Source: Collinsella sp.
GTDB lineage: Bacteria > Actinomycetota > Coriobacteriia > Coriobacteriales > Coriobacteriaceae
DNA: 27,549 nucleotides
Assembly (NCBI GenBank): GCA_019414325.1
Contig: DXMG01000005.1
Coordinates: forward strand, 1 to 27,549
Direction: 5' to 3'
How positions within the stretch are numbered: position 1 is the stretch's first letter; every line of letters begins with the position of its first letter. This document shows positions 6,174 through 14,800 of this stretch, one piece after another. The notes under the pieces are model-generated. The model did not search any database and had not been told where the DNA came from. It saw only the letters and a list, made by a program, of their open reading frames with translations. The translations under genes and the position numbers were made by a program.

Positions 6174-8534
6174 CTAAACGCGGCGCTTAAGCTGGGCTCC
6201 ACCCTCGCCGGGCATCAGGCGGCGCGCGTCGTAGACCGAGTCAACGCTGCTGATAGAAGCCAGCAGCGGATCCAGACCACTCGCGTCCGAGATCTCGACC
6301 ATAAAACGCAGGGTCGCAATGCCCTCGCGGTTGGTCGAGGTGGCGGCGGAAAGGATATTGCCGCCTGCATCGCCAATGGCAATGGTGACGTCCTTGAGCA
6401 GGCCCATACGATCCAGGCACTCGACCACAATCTCGACCTGGAAAAGCGTATCGGCAGCACCATCCCACTCTACGTCAATCATGCGCTCGGGGTGCTCCAT
6501 GAGGCCCTTGACGTTGGGGCAGTTGGCACGATGCACCGAGACACCTCGGCCGCGCGTGATGAAGCCGACGATATCGTCGCCCGTCACCGGATTGCAGCAA
6601 TGCGCCAGACGGACCAGCAGACCGCTGTTGCTCTCGCCCTTGACGATAATGCCGTTGCTCGCGCTCTTGCCGCGCTTTTGCGGCTTGCGGTTGGAGCCGC
6701 GGGCAGGCTGCTTGACGACCTCGGCGATAGCCTCGGCCTTGGTGAGCTGTTCCTCGGGCTTGGGGTCCAAGATTTGCTCGACCTTATTGCCCACAGCGCG
6801 CGGGGCGACCTTGCCCGCGCCAACGGCTGCAAAAAGGTCCTCGAGCTGCTTGAAGTTAAACTGCTCCGCCACGGCGTTGAGCGCACGCGTGGATCGTGGC
6901 GTAGAGATGCCATACCCGCGCTTACGCAGGTCCTTGGCCAGTATATCGCGGCCGGCAGCAGCGTCATCGTCTTTGGTCGCGGCGGCGAAATAACGGCGAA
7001 TCTTTGACTTGGCCGAAGGTGTCTTGACGATCTTGAGCCAATCGCGCGACGGCTTAGAGCTCTTGTTAGTCAGAATCTCGACACGGTCACCCGTCTTGAT
7101 CTCGTGCGTGAGCGGCGCCACCGCACCGTTGATTTTGGCGCCGACACAGTGGTTACCGACCTCGGTATGAACGGCGTAGGCAAAGTCGAGCGGTGTAGAG
7201 CCGGCACGAAGCGCCATGACCTCGCCCTTGGGCGTAAAGACAAAAATTTCCTGGTCGAACAAGTCGACCTTCAGCGAATGCAGGTATTCCTTGGCATCGG
7301 TGATCTCGTCAGACGCCGCCCAGTCGAGTGAGTGCTTGAGCCAGTTGATCTGGTCGTCCAGACGCTGCGCATCGTTAGTCTTGGAGGCAGACGATCCGCC
7401 CGACTTCTTATACAGCCAGTGGGCAGCGATGCCATACTCGGCCTGCTCGTGCATTTCGTAGGTTCGAATCTGAATCTCGAGCGGACGGGCCGTGGGGCCG
7501 ATAACCGTCGTGTGAAGCGATTGGTAGTTATTGACCTTGGGCATGGCGATATAGTCTTTAAAACGACCGGGCATGGGATGCCACAGGGTATGCACGGCAC
7601 CAAGCGTGGAATAGCAATCGCGCACCGAATGAGTGATGACGCGCAGCGCCACCAGGTCGTAAATCTCGGAGAACTCCTTGCCCTTGCGCTTCATCTTTTG
7701 ATAGATGGACCAATAGTGCTTGGAACGACCGTTGATCTGAAAGCCCTCAAGACCAATGCGATTGAGCTCATCGGTGAGCGTCTTGATGGTCTCGGCCAGA
7801 TAACGCTCGCGAACCTCGCGCGACTCGGATACCATGCGCGCGATGCGCTGGTAGGCATCGGGCTCCAAGTAGAAAAAGGACAGGTCCTCGAGCTCCCACT
7901 TGATTGAACTCATGCCCAGGCGGTCGGCCAAAGGCGCGTACACGTCCATGGTCTCGCGTGCCTTAAACAGGCGGCGGTCCTCGCGCAGAGCGGCAAGCGT
8001 GCGCATGTTATGCAGGCGGTCGGCGAGCTTGACGATGATGACGCGGATGTCCTTGGACATGGCGAGGAACATCTTGCGCAGCGTAAGCGCCTGCTTCTCG
8101 TCCATGCTGTCGACTTCAATGTTGGTGAGCTTGGTCACGCCGTCGACGAGCCCTGCCACGGTTTCGCCAAACAGACCCGAAACATCGGCAAGCGAGGTCT
8201 CGGTGTCCTCGACGGTATCGTGCAGCAACGCGGCGCACACCACATCGCAGTCCATCTTGAGGTCAGCCAGAATGATAGCTACCTCGACGGGATGGTTAAT
8301 GTACATCTCACCCGAGCGCCGCTTTTGGTTGCAGTGCTTCTCGGCAGCAAAGCAGTAGGCCTGCTCCACATTGGAGAAGTCGTCCTCGTTCATATATTTG
8401 AGGCACAGACGCTCCAGCTTGTCGTAGCTGTCCGCCATAATCTCGGGCGGCAGCTCATCGGCATGCTTATAGTGCTCCATCTCCGAAAACGGCTGGAGGG
8501 TGGAATCATGGGCGGTACGGGCTGCGGCGTCCAT
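6174..8534 (-). CDS. rel: bifunctional (p)ppGpp synthetase/hydrolase (RSH)
   Basis: A long RelA/SpoT homologue (786 residues) that makes and degrades the stringent-response alarmone (p)ppGpp. Domains in order: HD hydrolase with HPVEVAIILADL and AALLHDTVEDTE (His-Asp at 105-106); synthetase at about 260-380 with RFKDYIAMPKVNNYQSLHT; TGS at about 430-490; helical/zinc-finger region with LAHCCNPVTGDDIVGFITRGRGVSVHRANC; C-terminal ACT domain from about 710. The intact HD site and RFKD (RxKD, not the ExDD of monofunctional RelA) indicate both activities. It lies 15 bases after the recJ fusion and is very likely cotranscribed. AAGGGGA precedes the ATG. Confidence 0.96.
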   Translation of the reverse strand: MDAAARTAHDSTLQPFSEMEHYKHADELPPEIMADSYDKLERLCLKYMNEDDFSNVEQAYCFAAEKHCNQKRRSGEMYINHPVEVAIILADLKMDCDVVCAALLHDTVEDTETSLADVSGLFGETVAGLVDGVTKLTNIEVDSMDEKQALTLRKMFLAMSKDIRVIIVKLADRLHNMRTLAALREDRRLFKARETMDVYAPLADRLGMSSIKWELEDLSFFYLEPDAYQRIARMVSESREVRERYLAETIKTLTDELNRIGLEGFQINGRSKHYWSIYQKMKRKGKEFSEIYDLVALRVITHSVRDCYSTLGAVHTLWHPMPGRFKDYIAMPKVNNYQSLHTTVIGPTARPLEIQIRTYEMHEQAEYGIAAHWLYKKSGGSSASKTNDAQRLDDQINWLKHSLDWAASDEITDAKEYLHSLKVDLFDQEIFVFTPKGEVMALRAGSTPLDFAYAVHTEVGNHCVGAKINGAVAPLTHEIKTGDRVEILTNKSSKPSRDWLKIVKTPSAKSKIRRYFAAATKDDDAAAGRDILAKDLRKRGYGISTPRSTRALNAVAEQFNFKQLEDLFAAVGAGKVAPRAVGNKVEQILDPKPEEQLTKAEAIAEVVKQPARGSNRKPQKRGKSASNGIIVKGESNSGLLVRLAHCCNPVTGDDIVGFITRGRGVSVHRANCPNVKGLMEHPERMIDVEWDGAADTLFQVEIVVECLDRMGLLKDVTIAIGDAGGNILSAATSTNREGIATLRFMVEISDASGLDPLLASISSVDSVYDARRLMPGEGGAQLKRRV

Positions 8535-8549
8535 CGAGGTCCCCTTCCC

Positions 8550-11500
8550 CTAGGCCCGCGGTACGATCGGGCGGTTAACTTTGGCTAGCATATCAGAAGC
8601 GCACGAATCGAGTGCCCAGCTCCGAAAAGCCGTGAACTCCATGCGCGAGCGCAAGCCCTCCAAATAGCGAATTGACCTGCTTAATTGCACGCGACCGGGG
8701 TTTTCCGCCATCGCGATGCGACGCGTATCGTCAAACCCCGAAACGCGGCAGAAACCGAGTTCTTCGAAGATTCCCAGGCCGCTTTCCACCGAGCGCTCGT
8801 CGACCGGCGTGCGGGCATCGATGGCAAGACACATCTGCGCAATGTCGATATCGCTCGCGCAGAATGAATCGTCCCCCGTCTTGCCACGGTTGGAGCGCCA
8901 CATGGTCTGCAGCGCTCGATAGAGAGTGACAAGCTCATCGCGCTCGGGCGCGTAACAATCGAGCAGGCGCTCATTAATACGAGCGTCACGCGACGAATAG
9001 AGCAGGTGAATCACGGCGGGCTGTCCATCGCGGCCGGCACGGCCACTCATCTGGTTAAACTCAATCGCACCAAACGGCATGTGGTAGAGCACGACATGAC
9101 GGATATCGGGCAGGTTGACGCCCTCACCGAAGGCAGAGGTCGAAACGATGCAACTGAGGCTTCCGTCGCGAAACGCTTCCTCGACACGGCGGCGATCGGA
9201 GCGCGCAAGCCCGGCGTTATAGAACGCAATATGGGTCGCGCAGTCGGGCACGCGTTTGCGCAACGTCTTGGCAAGCGCCACGGACTGGTCGCGCGAGTTG
9301 ACGTAGATGACGGTCTTCTCCCCCGTCGCCACGATTGACACCAGGCGATTTTCGCGGCTCGCAAGGTCACGGGCGTCCTCGAGTTGCAGGTTCTCGCGAA
9401 CGGTCTCGTCGACCACCGTCCTGGTAATCGGCAATACACGAGCAAGCTCCGCCACGACCGGGGCCGTCGCGGTAGCCGTTGCCGCCATGACAACGGGGTC
9501 GCCCAGGGCTTTGAGAATATCGGGCATGTCGAGGTAGGCGCTCCGGTCGCCGCCTTTGGCAAGACCGGCATGGTGTGCCTCATCGATAACGACAAAGCCA
9601 ATACGTCCAGAACGTGCAAAGCGATCGCGATGGATAGACAGGAACTCCGGCGTCGTGAGAACGATGCCGGTGCGGCCCGAAGCCAGGCCGGCAAACACGT
9701 CATCGCGCGCTGCCTCCACGGTCTCGCCGGTCAACACGCCCACGCCAATGCCGAGCGCAGCCATCGTCGACGAGAGGTGATAAGCCTGGTCGGCAACGAG
9801 CGCGCGCAGCGGATAGACAAAGATGCTCGCCCGCCCACGAAGGACCGCCTCGCGCGCGGCGTGCACATGGAAGATGAGCGACTTGCCGCGCCCCGTCCCC
9901 ATAACGGCCAAGACGCTCTGGTGGTCGGCGAGCGCGTCGAGTGCCTCGACCTGCGCGCGATGCGGCTGGTTCGAGCCGATAAAGCTATGGATAAGCGAGC
10001 GCGTGAGCTCGGTATAAGAAAGCTGGGCGAGCGTCTCACGTTTACGCGACTCCAGGCGCAGGCCAGAATCCGCTGGTTGCACGCCGCGGCGAAGCTCACA
10101 TGCCGGATCGTCGATATTGGGCGCCGCGGTATCGCGCACCAAGACATCTTTAATCATGAGCTTGGGCTTCACACGTCCCTGCCAATGTTCGGCCACGGCC
10201 TCGAACACCAAGTCGACGGCACTGTCGCAATTGATGAGTTTATCGATCTGCGGCACGCGGAACATGATGGCCGGCACGCTCGCGGCGCCATCGGTCGCCA
10301 CAAAGCGCATGTGCTCGCCGGTTTTGCCCACCACGGCGCGATCGCACATCGTCACGCCCTCGGCGGCCAGAAGCGGCACCTTATTGCCCTGGCCAAACGG
10401 CTCAAGACGGGAAATCTGCTCGATGGTCTCGATATTCAGCTCGGAGAGGTCAACGGTGGCGGCAACCTCGTCAGTGTCCTCAAAGTCATCGGCAGGAAGC
10501 TCCGATAGCACGGCCGAAAGGCGACGGCGGAACTCATCGAGCTTGGATGCCTCGATGGTCACGCCCACCGCACCGGCATGCCCGCCGCGACGAATCAGCA
10601 GGTCGGAGCAGCGTTCTACGGCGTCGAACAGGTTGACTTTGCCCACCGAGCGACCCGAACCGCGAGCGATACCGTCCTCGATCGAGAACAGCAGCGCCGG
10701 CACGTGATAACGGTTGGTCAGGCGGCTCGCCACGATGCCCTTGACGCCCTCGTGCCAACCTTCGCCGCCCACGACAATCGCGCGCCCGCCGTCATAAGTC
10801 TCCTCGACCTTCGCCATGGCATCGCGCGTAAGCTCGGCCTCGATCTCGCGGCGTTGGCGATTGATTTCCTCGAGCTCGGCGGCAAGCGCGCTCGCTTCGA
10901 TGGGGTCGCGGGCAAGCAGCAGGTCGAGCGCCAGCTTGGGATCAGCCATGCGGCCGGCAGCATTCAGACGAGGGATGAGCGAAAACGACAGGCCGTCGGC
11001 CGTAATGGTAGAAAGGTCGGCCTTGGCAAGTGCGGCAAGCGCGATATAACCGGGGCGGGCCGTCACGCGCATCTGCTGGATGCCCTCGGCGACCAGTGCG
11101 CGATTCTCGGGCGTGAGCGGCATCATGTCGGACACGGTGCCCAGCGCCGCGACCTCTATCAGCGAACGCCAATACGACGGCTTGCCCAAACGCTCGCCCA
11201 GGACCTGTACCAGCTTAAGCGCCACACCGGCACCGGCAAGCTCGCGCGAGGGGCCCTCGTCCTCGAGCTTGGGGTCGGTCAGGGGCACGCCCTGCGGCAC
11301 CTGGTCGGACGGCTCGTGATGGTCCGTGACCACCAAATCAATCCCCAGGCTCTCCAGGTAGGAGACCTCTTCCTTGGCAGCAATACCGTTATCGACGGTC
11401 ACAATCAGGTTGGGTTGAGCAAGCTCGTTGACGCGGTCGAGCGCCGCACGCGACAGGCCGTAGCCCTCGTCAAAGCGGTGCGGAATAAACGGCGTGACGT

Positions 11501-11837
11501 TGGCGCCAAACGAACGTAGCGCCTCGGTCAACAGACAAGTCGACGTAATGCCGTCGACGTCAAAATCGCCAAAGACGGCGATACGCTCGTGGTTGCGAAT
11601 AGCACGCTCAACGCGGTCGGCGACGACCGCCATGCCCGGAATAACAAGCGGGTCCGCCCAGTCGCGATCGAGCGAAGGCGTCAAAAACAGCTGGCCTTCC
11701 TCGATGGATGTAATGCCGTGCGCAACCATAATGCGCGCCACCAGCCCGGGTATGCCCAGACCAGCCGAAAGCTCCTTTTCGAGCTCGGGATTTTGCTGAG
11801 CGACCGCCCAGCGATGCGTCGTCTTAAGCGATGACAT
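8550..11837 (-). CDS. recJ: RecJ exonuclease fused to a RecQ-like SF2 helicase
   Basis: A 1095-residue fusion. Residues 1 to about 570 are RecJ, a 5'-3' single-strand DNA exonuclease: DHH motifs DFDVDGITS (91-99) and VTDHHEP (170-176), the DHHA1 motif GGHAGAVG (418-425) and an OB-like segment. From about 600 to 1000 follows a superfamily 2 helicase resembling RecQ: Walker A GTGRGKS (647-653), DEAHH (752-756), TATAT, VSTSAFGEGVNLPDIRHVVLYHMP and GRAGRDG. No four-cysteine RecQ zinc module or HRDC domain is evident at the C terminus. This joins unwinding and end resection in one chain, presumably for recombination repair. The ATG at 11837 starts MSSLKTTHRWAV, like RecJ family members. A GTG extension to 11882 lacks a ribosome-binding site. 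A small ORF overlaps the start. Confidence 0.93.
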   Translation of the reverse strand: MSSLKTTHRWAVAQQNPELEKELSAGLGIPGLVARIMVAHGITSIEEGQLFLTPSLDRDWADPLVIPGMAVVADRVERAIRNHERIAVFGDFDVDGITSTCLLTEALRSFGANVTPFIPHRFDEGYGLSRAALDRVNELAQPNLIVTVDNGIAAKEEVSYLESLGIDLVVTDHHEPSDQVPQGVPLTDPKLEDEGPSRELAGAGVALKLVQVLGERLGKPSYWRSLIEVAALGTVSDMMPLTPENRALVAEGIQQMRVTARPGYIALAALAKADLSTITADGLSFSLIPRLNAAGRMADPKLALDLLLARDPIEASALAAELEEINRQRREIEAELTRDAMAKVEETYDGGRAIVVGGEGWHEGVKGIVASRLTNRYHVPALLFSIEDGIARGSGRSVGKVNLFDAVERCSDLLIRRGGHAGAVGVTIEASKLDEFRRRLSAVLSELPADDFEDTDEVAATVDLSELNIETIEQISRLEPFGQGNKVPLLAAEGVTMCDRAVVGKTGEHMRFVATDGAASVPAIMFRVPQIDKLINCDSAVDLVFEAVAEHWQGRVKPKLMIKDVLVRDTAAPNIDDPACELRRGVQPADSGLRLESRKRETLAQLSYTELTRSLIHSFIGSNQPHRAQVEALDALADHQSVLAVMGTGRGKSLIFHVHAAREAVLRGRASIFVYPLRALVADQAYHLSSTMAALGIGVGVLTGETVEAARDDVFAGLASGRTGIVLTTPEFLSIHRDRFARSGRIGFVVIDEAHHAGLAKGGDRSAYLDMPDILKALGDPVVMAATATATAPVVAELARVLPITRTVVDETVRENLQLEDARDLASRENRLVSIVATGEKTVIYVNSRDQSVALAKTLRKRVPDCATHIAFYNAGLARSDRRRVEEAFRDGSLSCIVSTSAFGEGVNLPDIRHVVLYHMPFGAIEFNQMSGRAGRDGQPAVIHLLYSSRDARINERLLDCYAPERDELVTLYRALQTMWRSNRGKTGDDSFCASDIDIAQMCLAIDARTPVDERSVESGLGIFEELGFCRVSGFDDTRRIAMAENPGRVQLSRSIRYLEGLRSRMEFTAFRSWALDSCASDMLAKVNRPIVPRA

Positions 11838-11889
11838 AGGCGCCCACCCCCGATAGGGGCAGGTCGCCGCGATACCTCTCACGGTTCAT
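11824..11889 (-). CDS. possible 21-residue leader peptide overlapping the recJ start
   Basis: ATG at 11889 opens a 21-codon frame (MNRERYRGDLPLSGVGAYVI-A) ending in TAA at 11826-11824, inside the first codons of recJ in another frame. GAGGA stands about 9 bases before the ATG, arguably better than the GGGGGTG in front of recJ itself. Translation of this ORF could deliver ribosomes to recJ by coupling. Codon-level conservation is untested; chance is quite possible. Confidence 0.35.
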   Translation of the reverse strand: MNRERYRGDLPLSGVGAYVIA

Positions 11890-11945
11890 AGCGATGAGTC
11901 CTCTGTGTATGCCCGCTTCGGCAGGCAGATCTGTTGAACGGATTT

Positions 11946-11951
11946 ATTATA
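11946..11951 (-). promoter_or_regulatory. candidate -10 box for the recJ-rel operon
   Basis: A consensus TATAAT lies on the minus strand in an AT-rich patch about 110 bases before recJ. No good -35 box is seen 16-18 bases upstream. Confidence 0.35.
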
Positions 11952-12111
11952 CCGTGCGGCACGGACGCAGAGCCTCGCGGCACGCCCTGGTTTCGGTAAA
12001 CGAGGCCGGTAATAGCCTCGAAATAATCGAGCGTTTCTGACGCACGGACGCATGCGAGCGTCTAGCATATCCATTCAAACGAGTTCGCGGATAAAGGGAG
12101 TCACGGGGCAT

Positions 12112-13110
12112 ATGAAGCAATGGGTTGGACTGGGAAAGTTCCTCGCGGGGCATATGCAGGTCATCGTTCCGATTTGCGTAACGCTCGGCGTGCTCTTTCC
12201 CCAGCAGATCGGCGTACTCAAGCCCATCGTTCCCGCCCTCTTCGCCTTTATGACGTTCCAAGGTGCGCTCAGCAACACCTTCCACCAGGTCGCTGAGGTG
12301 TTCCGCCGTCCCCTGCACCTGATTTTGGCGCTGCTCGTCTCGGCGGTGCTTATTCCCATAGCAGCCTATGCCATGGGATCGCTGTTCTTTGGCTCCAATC
12401 CCAACCTTGTCTGCGGCATCGTGCTCGAGTACAGCGTACCCGTGGCGGTCACTGCCTTTATGTGGATTAGCATGTTCGGCGGCAACGGCCCGCTCGCGCT
12501 CACCATCATCCTGACGTCCTCGGTTATCTCGCCTGTGACGATTCCGCTCACGCTGAAGCTCTTGCTGGGTGCCACCGTCTCGATCGATGTGCCGAGCATG
12601 ATGCAGGACATGGCCTTTATGATCGCCATCCCCGCCGTGCTCGGCATCGTGATCAACGAGCTCACACGTGGATGGGGACACGAGAAGCTCTCCCCCGCGC
12701 TCTCGCCCGCCTGCAAGTTCATGATGATGGGCGTTATCGCCTCCAACTCCACCACCATGAGCGAGTACGTGCTGCACATGAACGCGGTGCGTCTGGAAGT
12801 CGCCCTCTTTATTTTGACCTTCGCCATCAGCGGCTTTGTCGTCGGCATTCTGGTCGCCCGCGCACTGCATCTGCCATATAGCGAGACGACTACCATGTGC
12901 TTTACCTGCGGCATGCGTAACATCTCTTCGGGCGCCGTCATCGCCACGCAGTACTTTCCGGGCGAAGTCGTGTTTCCCGTCATGTGCGGAACGCTGTTTC
13001 AGCAGGTACTCGCCTCGCTTATCGGGCATCTCTTTGAGCGTCTAACCGGCGAGGAGCGCGCCGCCCAGCGCAAGCGCGTCGAGGCCGGCCGCGACGCCAT
13101 GGCACGCTAG
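12112..13110 (+). CDS. BASS-family (bile acid:sodium symporter-like) transporter
   Basis: A 332-residue integral membrane protein with about nine to ten hydrophobic segments and a short basic tail (ERLTGEERAAQRKRVEAGRD). CGMRNISSGAVIATQYFPGEVVFPVM corresponds to the conserved crossover region of BASS/ACR3-like carriers, and the earlier EYSVPVAVTAFMWISMFGGN suits the paired half. Known members move bile acids, pantoate, pyruvate or other organic anions with sodium; this substrate cannot be told from sequence. The start at 12112 (MKQWVGLGKF) has AAGGGAG 11 bases upstream. An in-frame upstream ATG at 12052 lacks a ribosome-binding site. It diverges from recJ and converges with the DUF4931 gene. 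Confidence 0.8.
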   Translation: MKQWVGLGKFLAGHMQVIVPICVTLGVLFPQQIGVLKPIVPALFAFMTFQGALSNTFHQVAEVFRRPLHLILALLVSAVLIPIAAYAMGSLFFGSNPNLVCGIVLEYSVPVAVTAFMWISMFGGNGPLALTIILTSSVISPVTIPLTLKLLLGATVSIDVPSMMQDMAFMIAIPAVLGIVINELTRGWGHEKLSPALSPACKFMMMGVIASNSTTMSEYVLHMNAVRLEVALFILTFAISGFVVGILVARALHLPYSETTTMCFTCGMRNISSGAVIATQYFPGEVVFPVMCGTLFQQVLASLIGHLFERLTGEERAAQRKRVEAGRDAMAR

Positions 13111-13140
13111 ACTGTCCGCATTACGTGGGCGTTAGTCCTG

Positions 13141-13938
13141 CTATTCGAGCGTTTCCAGATGCGCACGCAGGCGCTCAGCATCGATATCGAGCGTTGTCTC
13201 GGCATTGACCTGGGCCAAACGATAGCCGACAAAGTAGGACGAAACCACCCAACGCGGCAGCGCCTTGGCAATGGTCCGACCGCCCAGGTGATAGAAGAAC
13301 AAGTTGTACGACTCTGCGCGGCCACCGTGGTGCTCGTTCAGGATATAGCGCAGAGCTACCTGGATCGCATCGGCGAAGAGATCCGTCTCGGCTTGATCTC
13401 TTGTGTCATCGCTAGCGGCGATTCCTTGCGGGGCTGAAACGTTGATCTCAAAGAACCCCATGATCGGTTCGGTTGAGATGTTGACCGAGATTCTCCCCTG
13501 TTGCCAGACATTGATGCCTTCGAAGTTGGCGGGGGCTAGTGCCGCATAGCCGTCTTCCTGCTCAAAACCCACAATCTGCATGTGCGGATGAACGAGACTA
13601 CCGCCCGAGAGCGGGCCCTTGTTCTTGTACATGAGCACGCTTCGATACTGCCGTGAATCGATCATCTGCTGCCAGCAATCCAGGGCAAACCTCATCACAT
13701 GGTGGAGTTCATCTGGCTCATAGGTCACCAGGTCGGCATCGTGATCGGCTGACTCGATCAGCACGGTTTGACGGGTGGCGCGCAGGGTTTTGAACTTATT
13801 CTCGAGCCAGATGCAGTCGCCGTCGCGCCGGATGATATTGGCGAGTCCCTCGGTATCGCAAAAGGGGCACGCGGTGCCAGGGCGCCGGTTGTCGTCGGGC
13901 TTGCCGCTCGCCTGCTGAACGTCAAATACCAGCGCCAC
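13141..13938 (-). CDS. DUF4931-type GalT/HIT-superfamily protein
   Basis: A 265-residue protein resembling galactose-1-phosphate uridylyltransferase and the histidine-triad superfamily. It has CPFC (Cys24, Cys27, zinc-like), two His at 79-80, and SLVHPHMQI with Ser114, His117 and His119, where GalT has its nucleotidylated HPH motif. The rest matches the DUF4931 pattern rather than true GalT, and no Leloir-pathway genes are nearby. A nucleotidyl transferase or hydrolase is likely, with unknown substrate. The start is GTG (13938), with GGAGG 8 bases upstream inside the end of cutC. Only 3 bases separate it from the cutC stop, so the two genes are translationally coupled. Confidence 0.78.
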   Translation of the reverse strand: MALVFDVQQASGKPDDNRRPGTACPFCDTEGLANIIRRDGDCIWLENKFKTLRATRQTVLIESADHDADLVTYEPDELHHVMRFALDCWQQMIDSRQYRSVLMYKNKGPLSGGSLVHPHMQIVGFEQEDGYAALAPANFEGINVWQQGRISVNISTEPIMGFFEINVSAPQGIAASDDTRDQAETDLFADAIQVALRYILNEHHGGRAESYNLFFYHLGGRTIAKALPRWVVSSYFVGYRLAQVNAETTLDIDAERLRAHLETLE

Positions 13939-13941
13939 GGG

Positions 13942-14619
13942 TTACGCCTCCAGCGGCACGATCTTGGTGCCATGGAGCTCGGAGACGCCCAATGCCGCCG
14001 CCACGGTATCGCGGTTGGCCGTGGAAATGCCGCCGCCGGGAAGGATGGTCAGGCGGTCGCCCGCATACTCGACAAGACGCGATAGGTGCTCCAGATTGTC
14101 CTCGATCGGCGTTCCGGCAGCACCACCATGCGTCAGGATACGCGTGATGCCGCAGTCGGCGAGTGTGTCGACGGCATCGAGCTGAGCCTCGGGCGAGAGC
14201 TGGTCAAACGCCATGTGGAAGGTAATATCGATGGACCCGCGCTTGCACTCCTCGGTCGCGCAGCCCGCGGCCATCACGAGGGCGCCAAGTGTAAGTTCAT
14301 CGAGCGCCCATCCGCCGGCACAAGGCTTGCAGCAGCCAAAGACCAAGCCGTCGGCGCCGGCGCTCACGGCAAGACCCAAGTCCATCTCCATCATGCGCAG
14401 TTCGTCCTGGTTGTAGTGAAAGTCGCCGCCACGCGGACGGATCATGCACATCACCCGCGCATCGTGCTCGTGGGCATAATTGACCGTAGCGCTGATAACG
14501 CCGGCTGAAGGCGTGGTGCCACCGACGGCAAGGTTGTCGCACAGCTCGATGCGCTTTGCACCGGCATCGATGGCCGCCGGCACCCGCTCAAAGTTCTCGG
14601 CACAAAACTCGTACAGCAT
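13942..14619 (-). CDS. cutC: CutC family protein
   Basis: A 225-residue TIM-barrel protein of the CutC family, long called a copper homeostasis protein although its catalytic role is unresolved. Family segments include YEFCAENFERVPAAIDAGAKRIELCDNLAVGGTTPS, MIRPRGGDFHYN, GADGLVFG, TFHMAFD, RILTHGG and ILPGGGI. The start at 14619 (MLYEFCAENF) has GGGGG 7 bases upstream; an ATG at 14658 extends the frame without family resemblance. It is first in a two-gene unit with the DUF4931 protein. No copper-binding or export genes are in the window, so a copper role is not supported by context. Confidence 0.92.
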   Translation of the reverse strand: MLYEFCAENFERVPAAIDAGAKRIELCDNLAVGGTTPSAGVISATVNYAHEHDARVMCMIRPRGGDFHYNQDELRMMEMDLGLAVSAGADGLVFGCCKPCAGGWALDELTLGALVMAAGCATEECKRGSIDITFHMAFDQLSPEAQLDAVDTLADCGITRILTHGGAAGTPIEDNLEHLSRLVEYAGDRLTILPGGGISTANRDTVAAALGVSELHGTKIVPLEA

Positions 14620-14675
14620 AGATAGACCCCCAGATGGCAAACGTTTTCCGATGGGCATTGTCGCACGCCCCCATG

Positions 14676-14744
14676 AAGTTGCGGTGGAATAGGGACTGTT
14701 TTGGCCTCTGAGGCTCCCATTTAGTTCCTATTCCACCGCAACTT
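14676..14744. repeat. palindromic intergenic element (element B)
   Basis: Perfect 18-bp arms AAGTTGCGGTGGAATAGG (14676-14693) and its complement (14727-14744) flank a 33-base centre with a GCCT-CTG-AGGC mini-hairpin. GGGACTGTTT (14692-14701) matches GGAACTGTTT of element A in 9 of 10 bases. It lies upstream of cutC and downstream of the liv operon. Size and symmetry suit a REP- or MITE-like element. Confidence 0.85.
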
Positions 14745-14800
14745 AAAGGGGGTAGTCGTTGGCATCTGCCACAACGCCGATGTTTTGGCAACGACAGCGA

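Noticed and set aside
12052..12111. Upstream ATG as start of the BASS transporter
   Set aside because: No ribosome-binding site stands before it, and the extra 20 residues are polar, unlike an N terminus of this family.
12366..13029. Long antisense frames opposite the BASS transporter
   Set aside because: They have no ribosome-binding site, composition typical of shadow frames in GC-rich DNA, and no family resemblance. The plus-strand frame encodes a convincing membrane protein.
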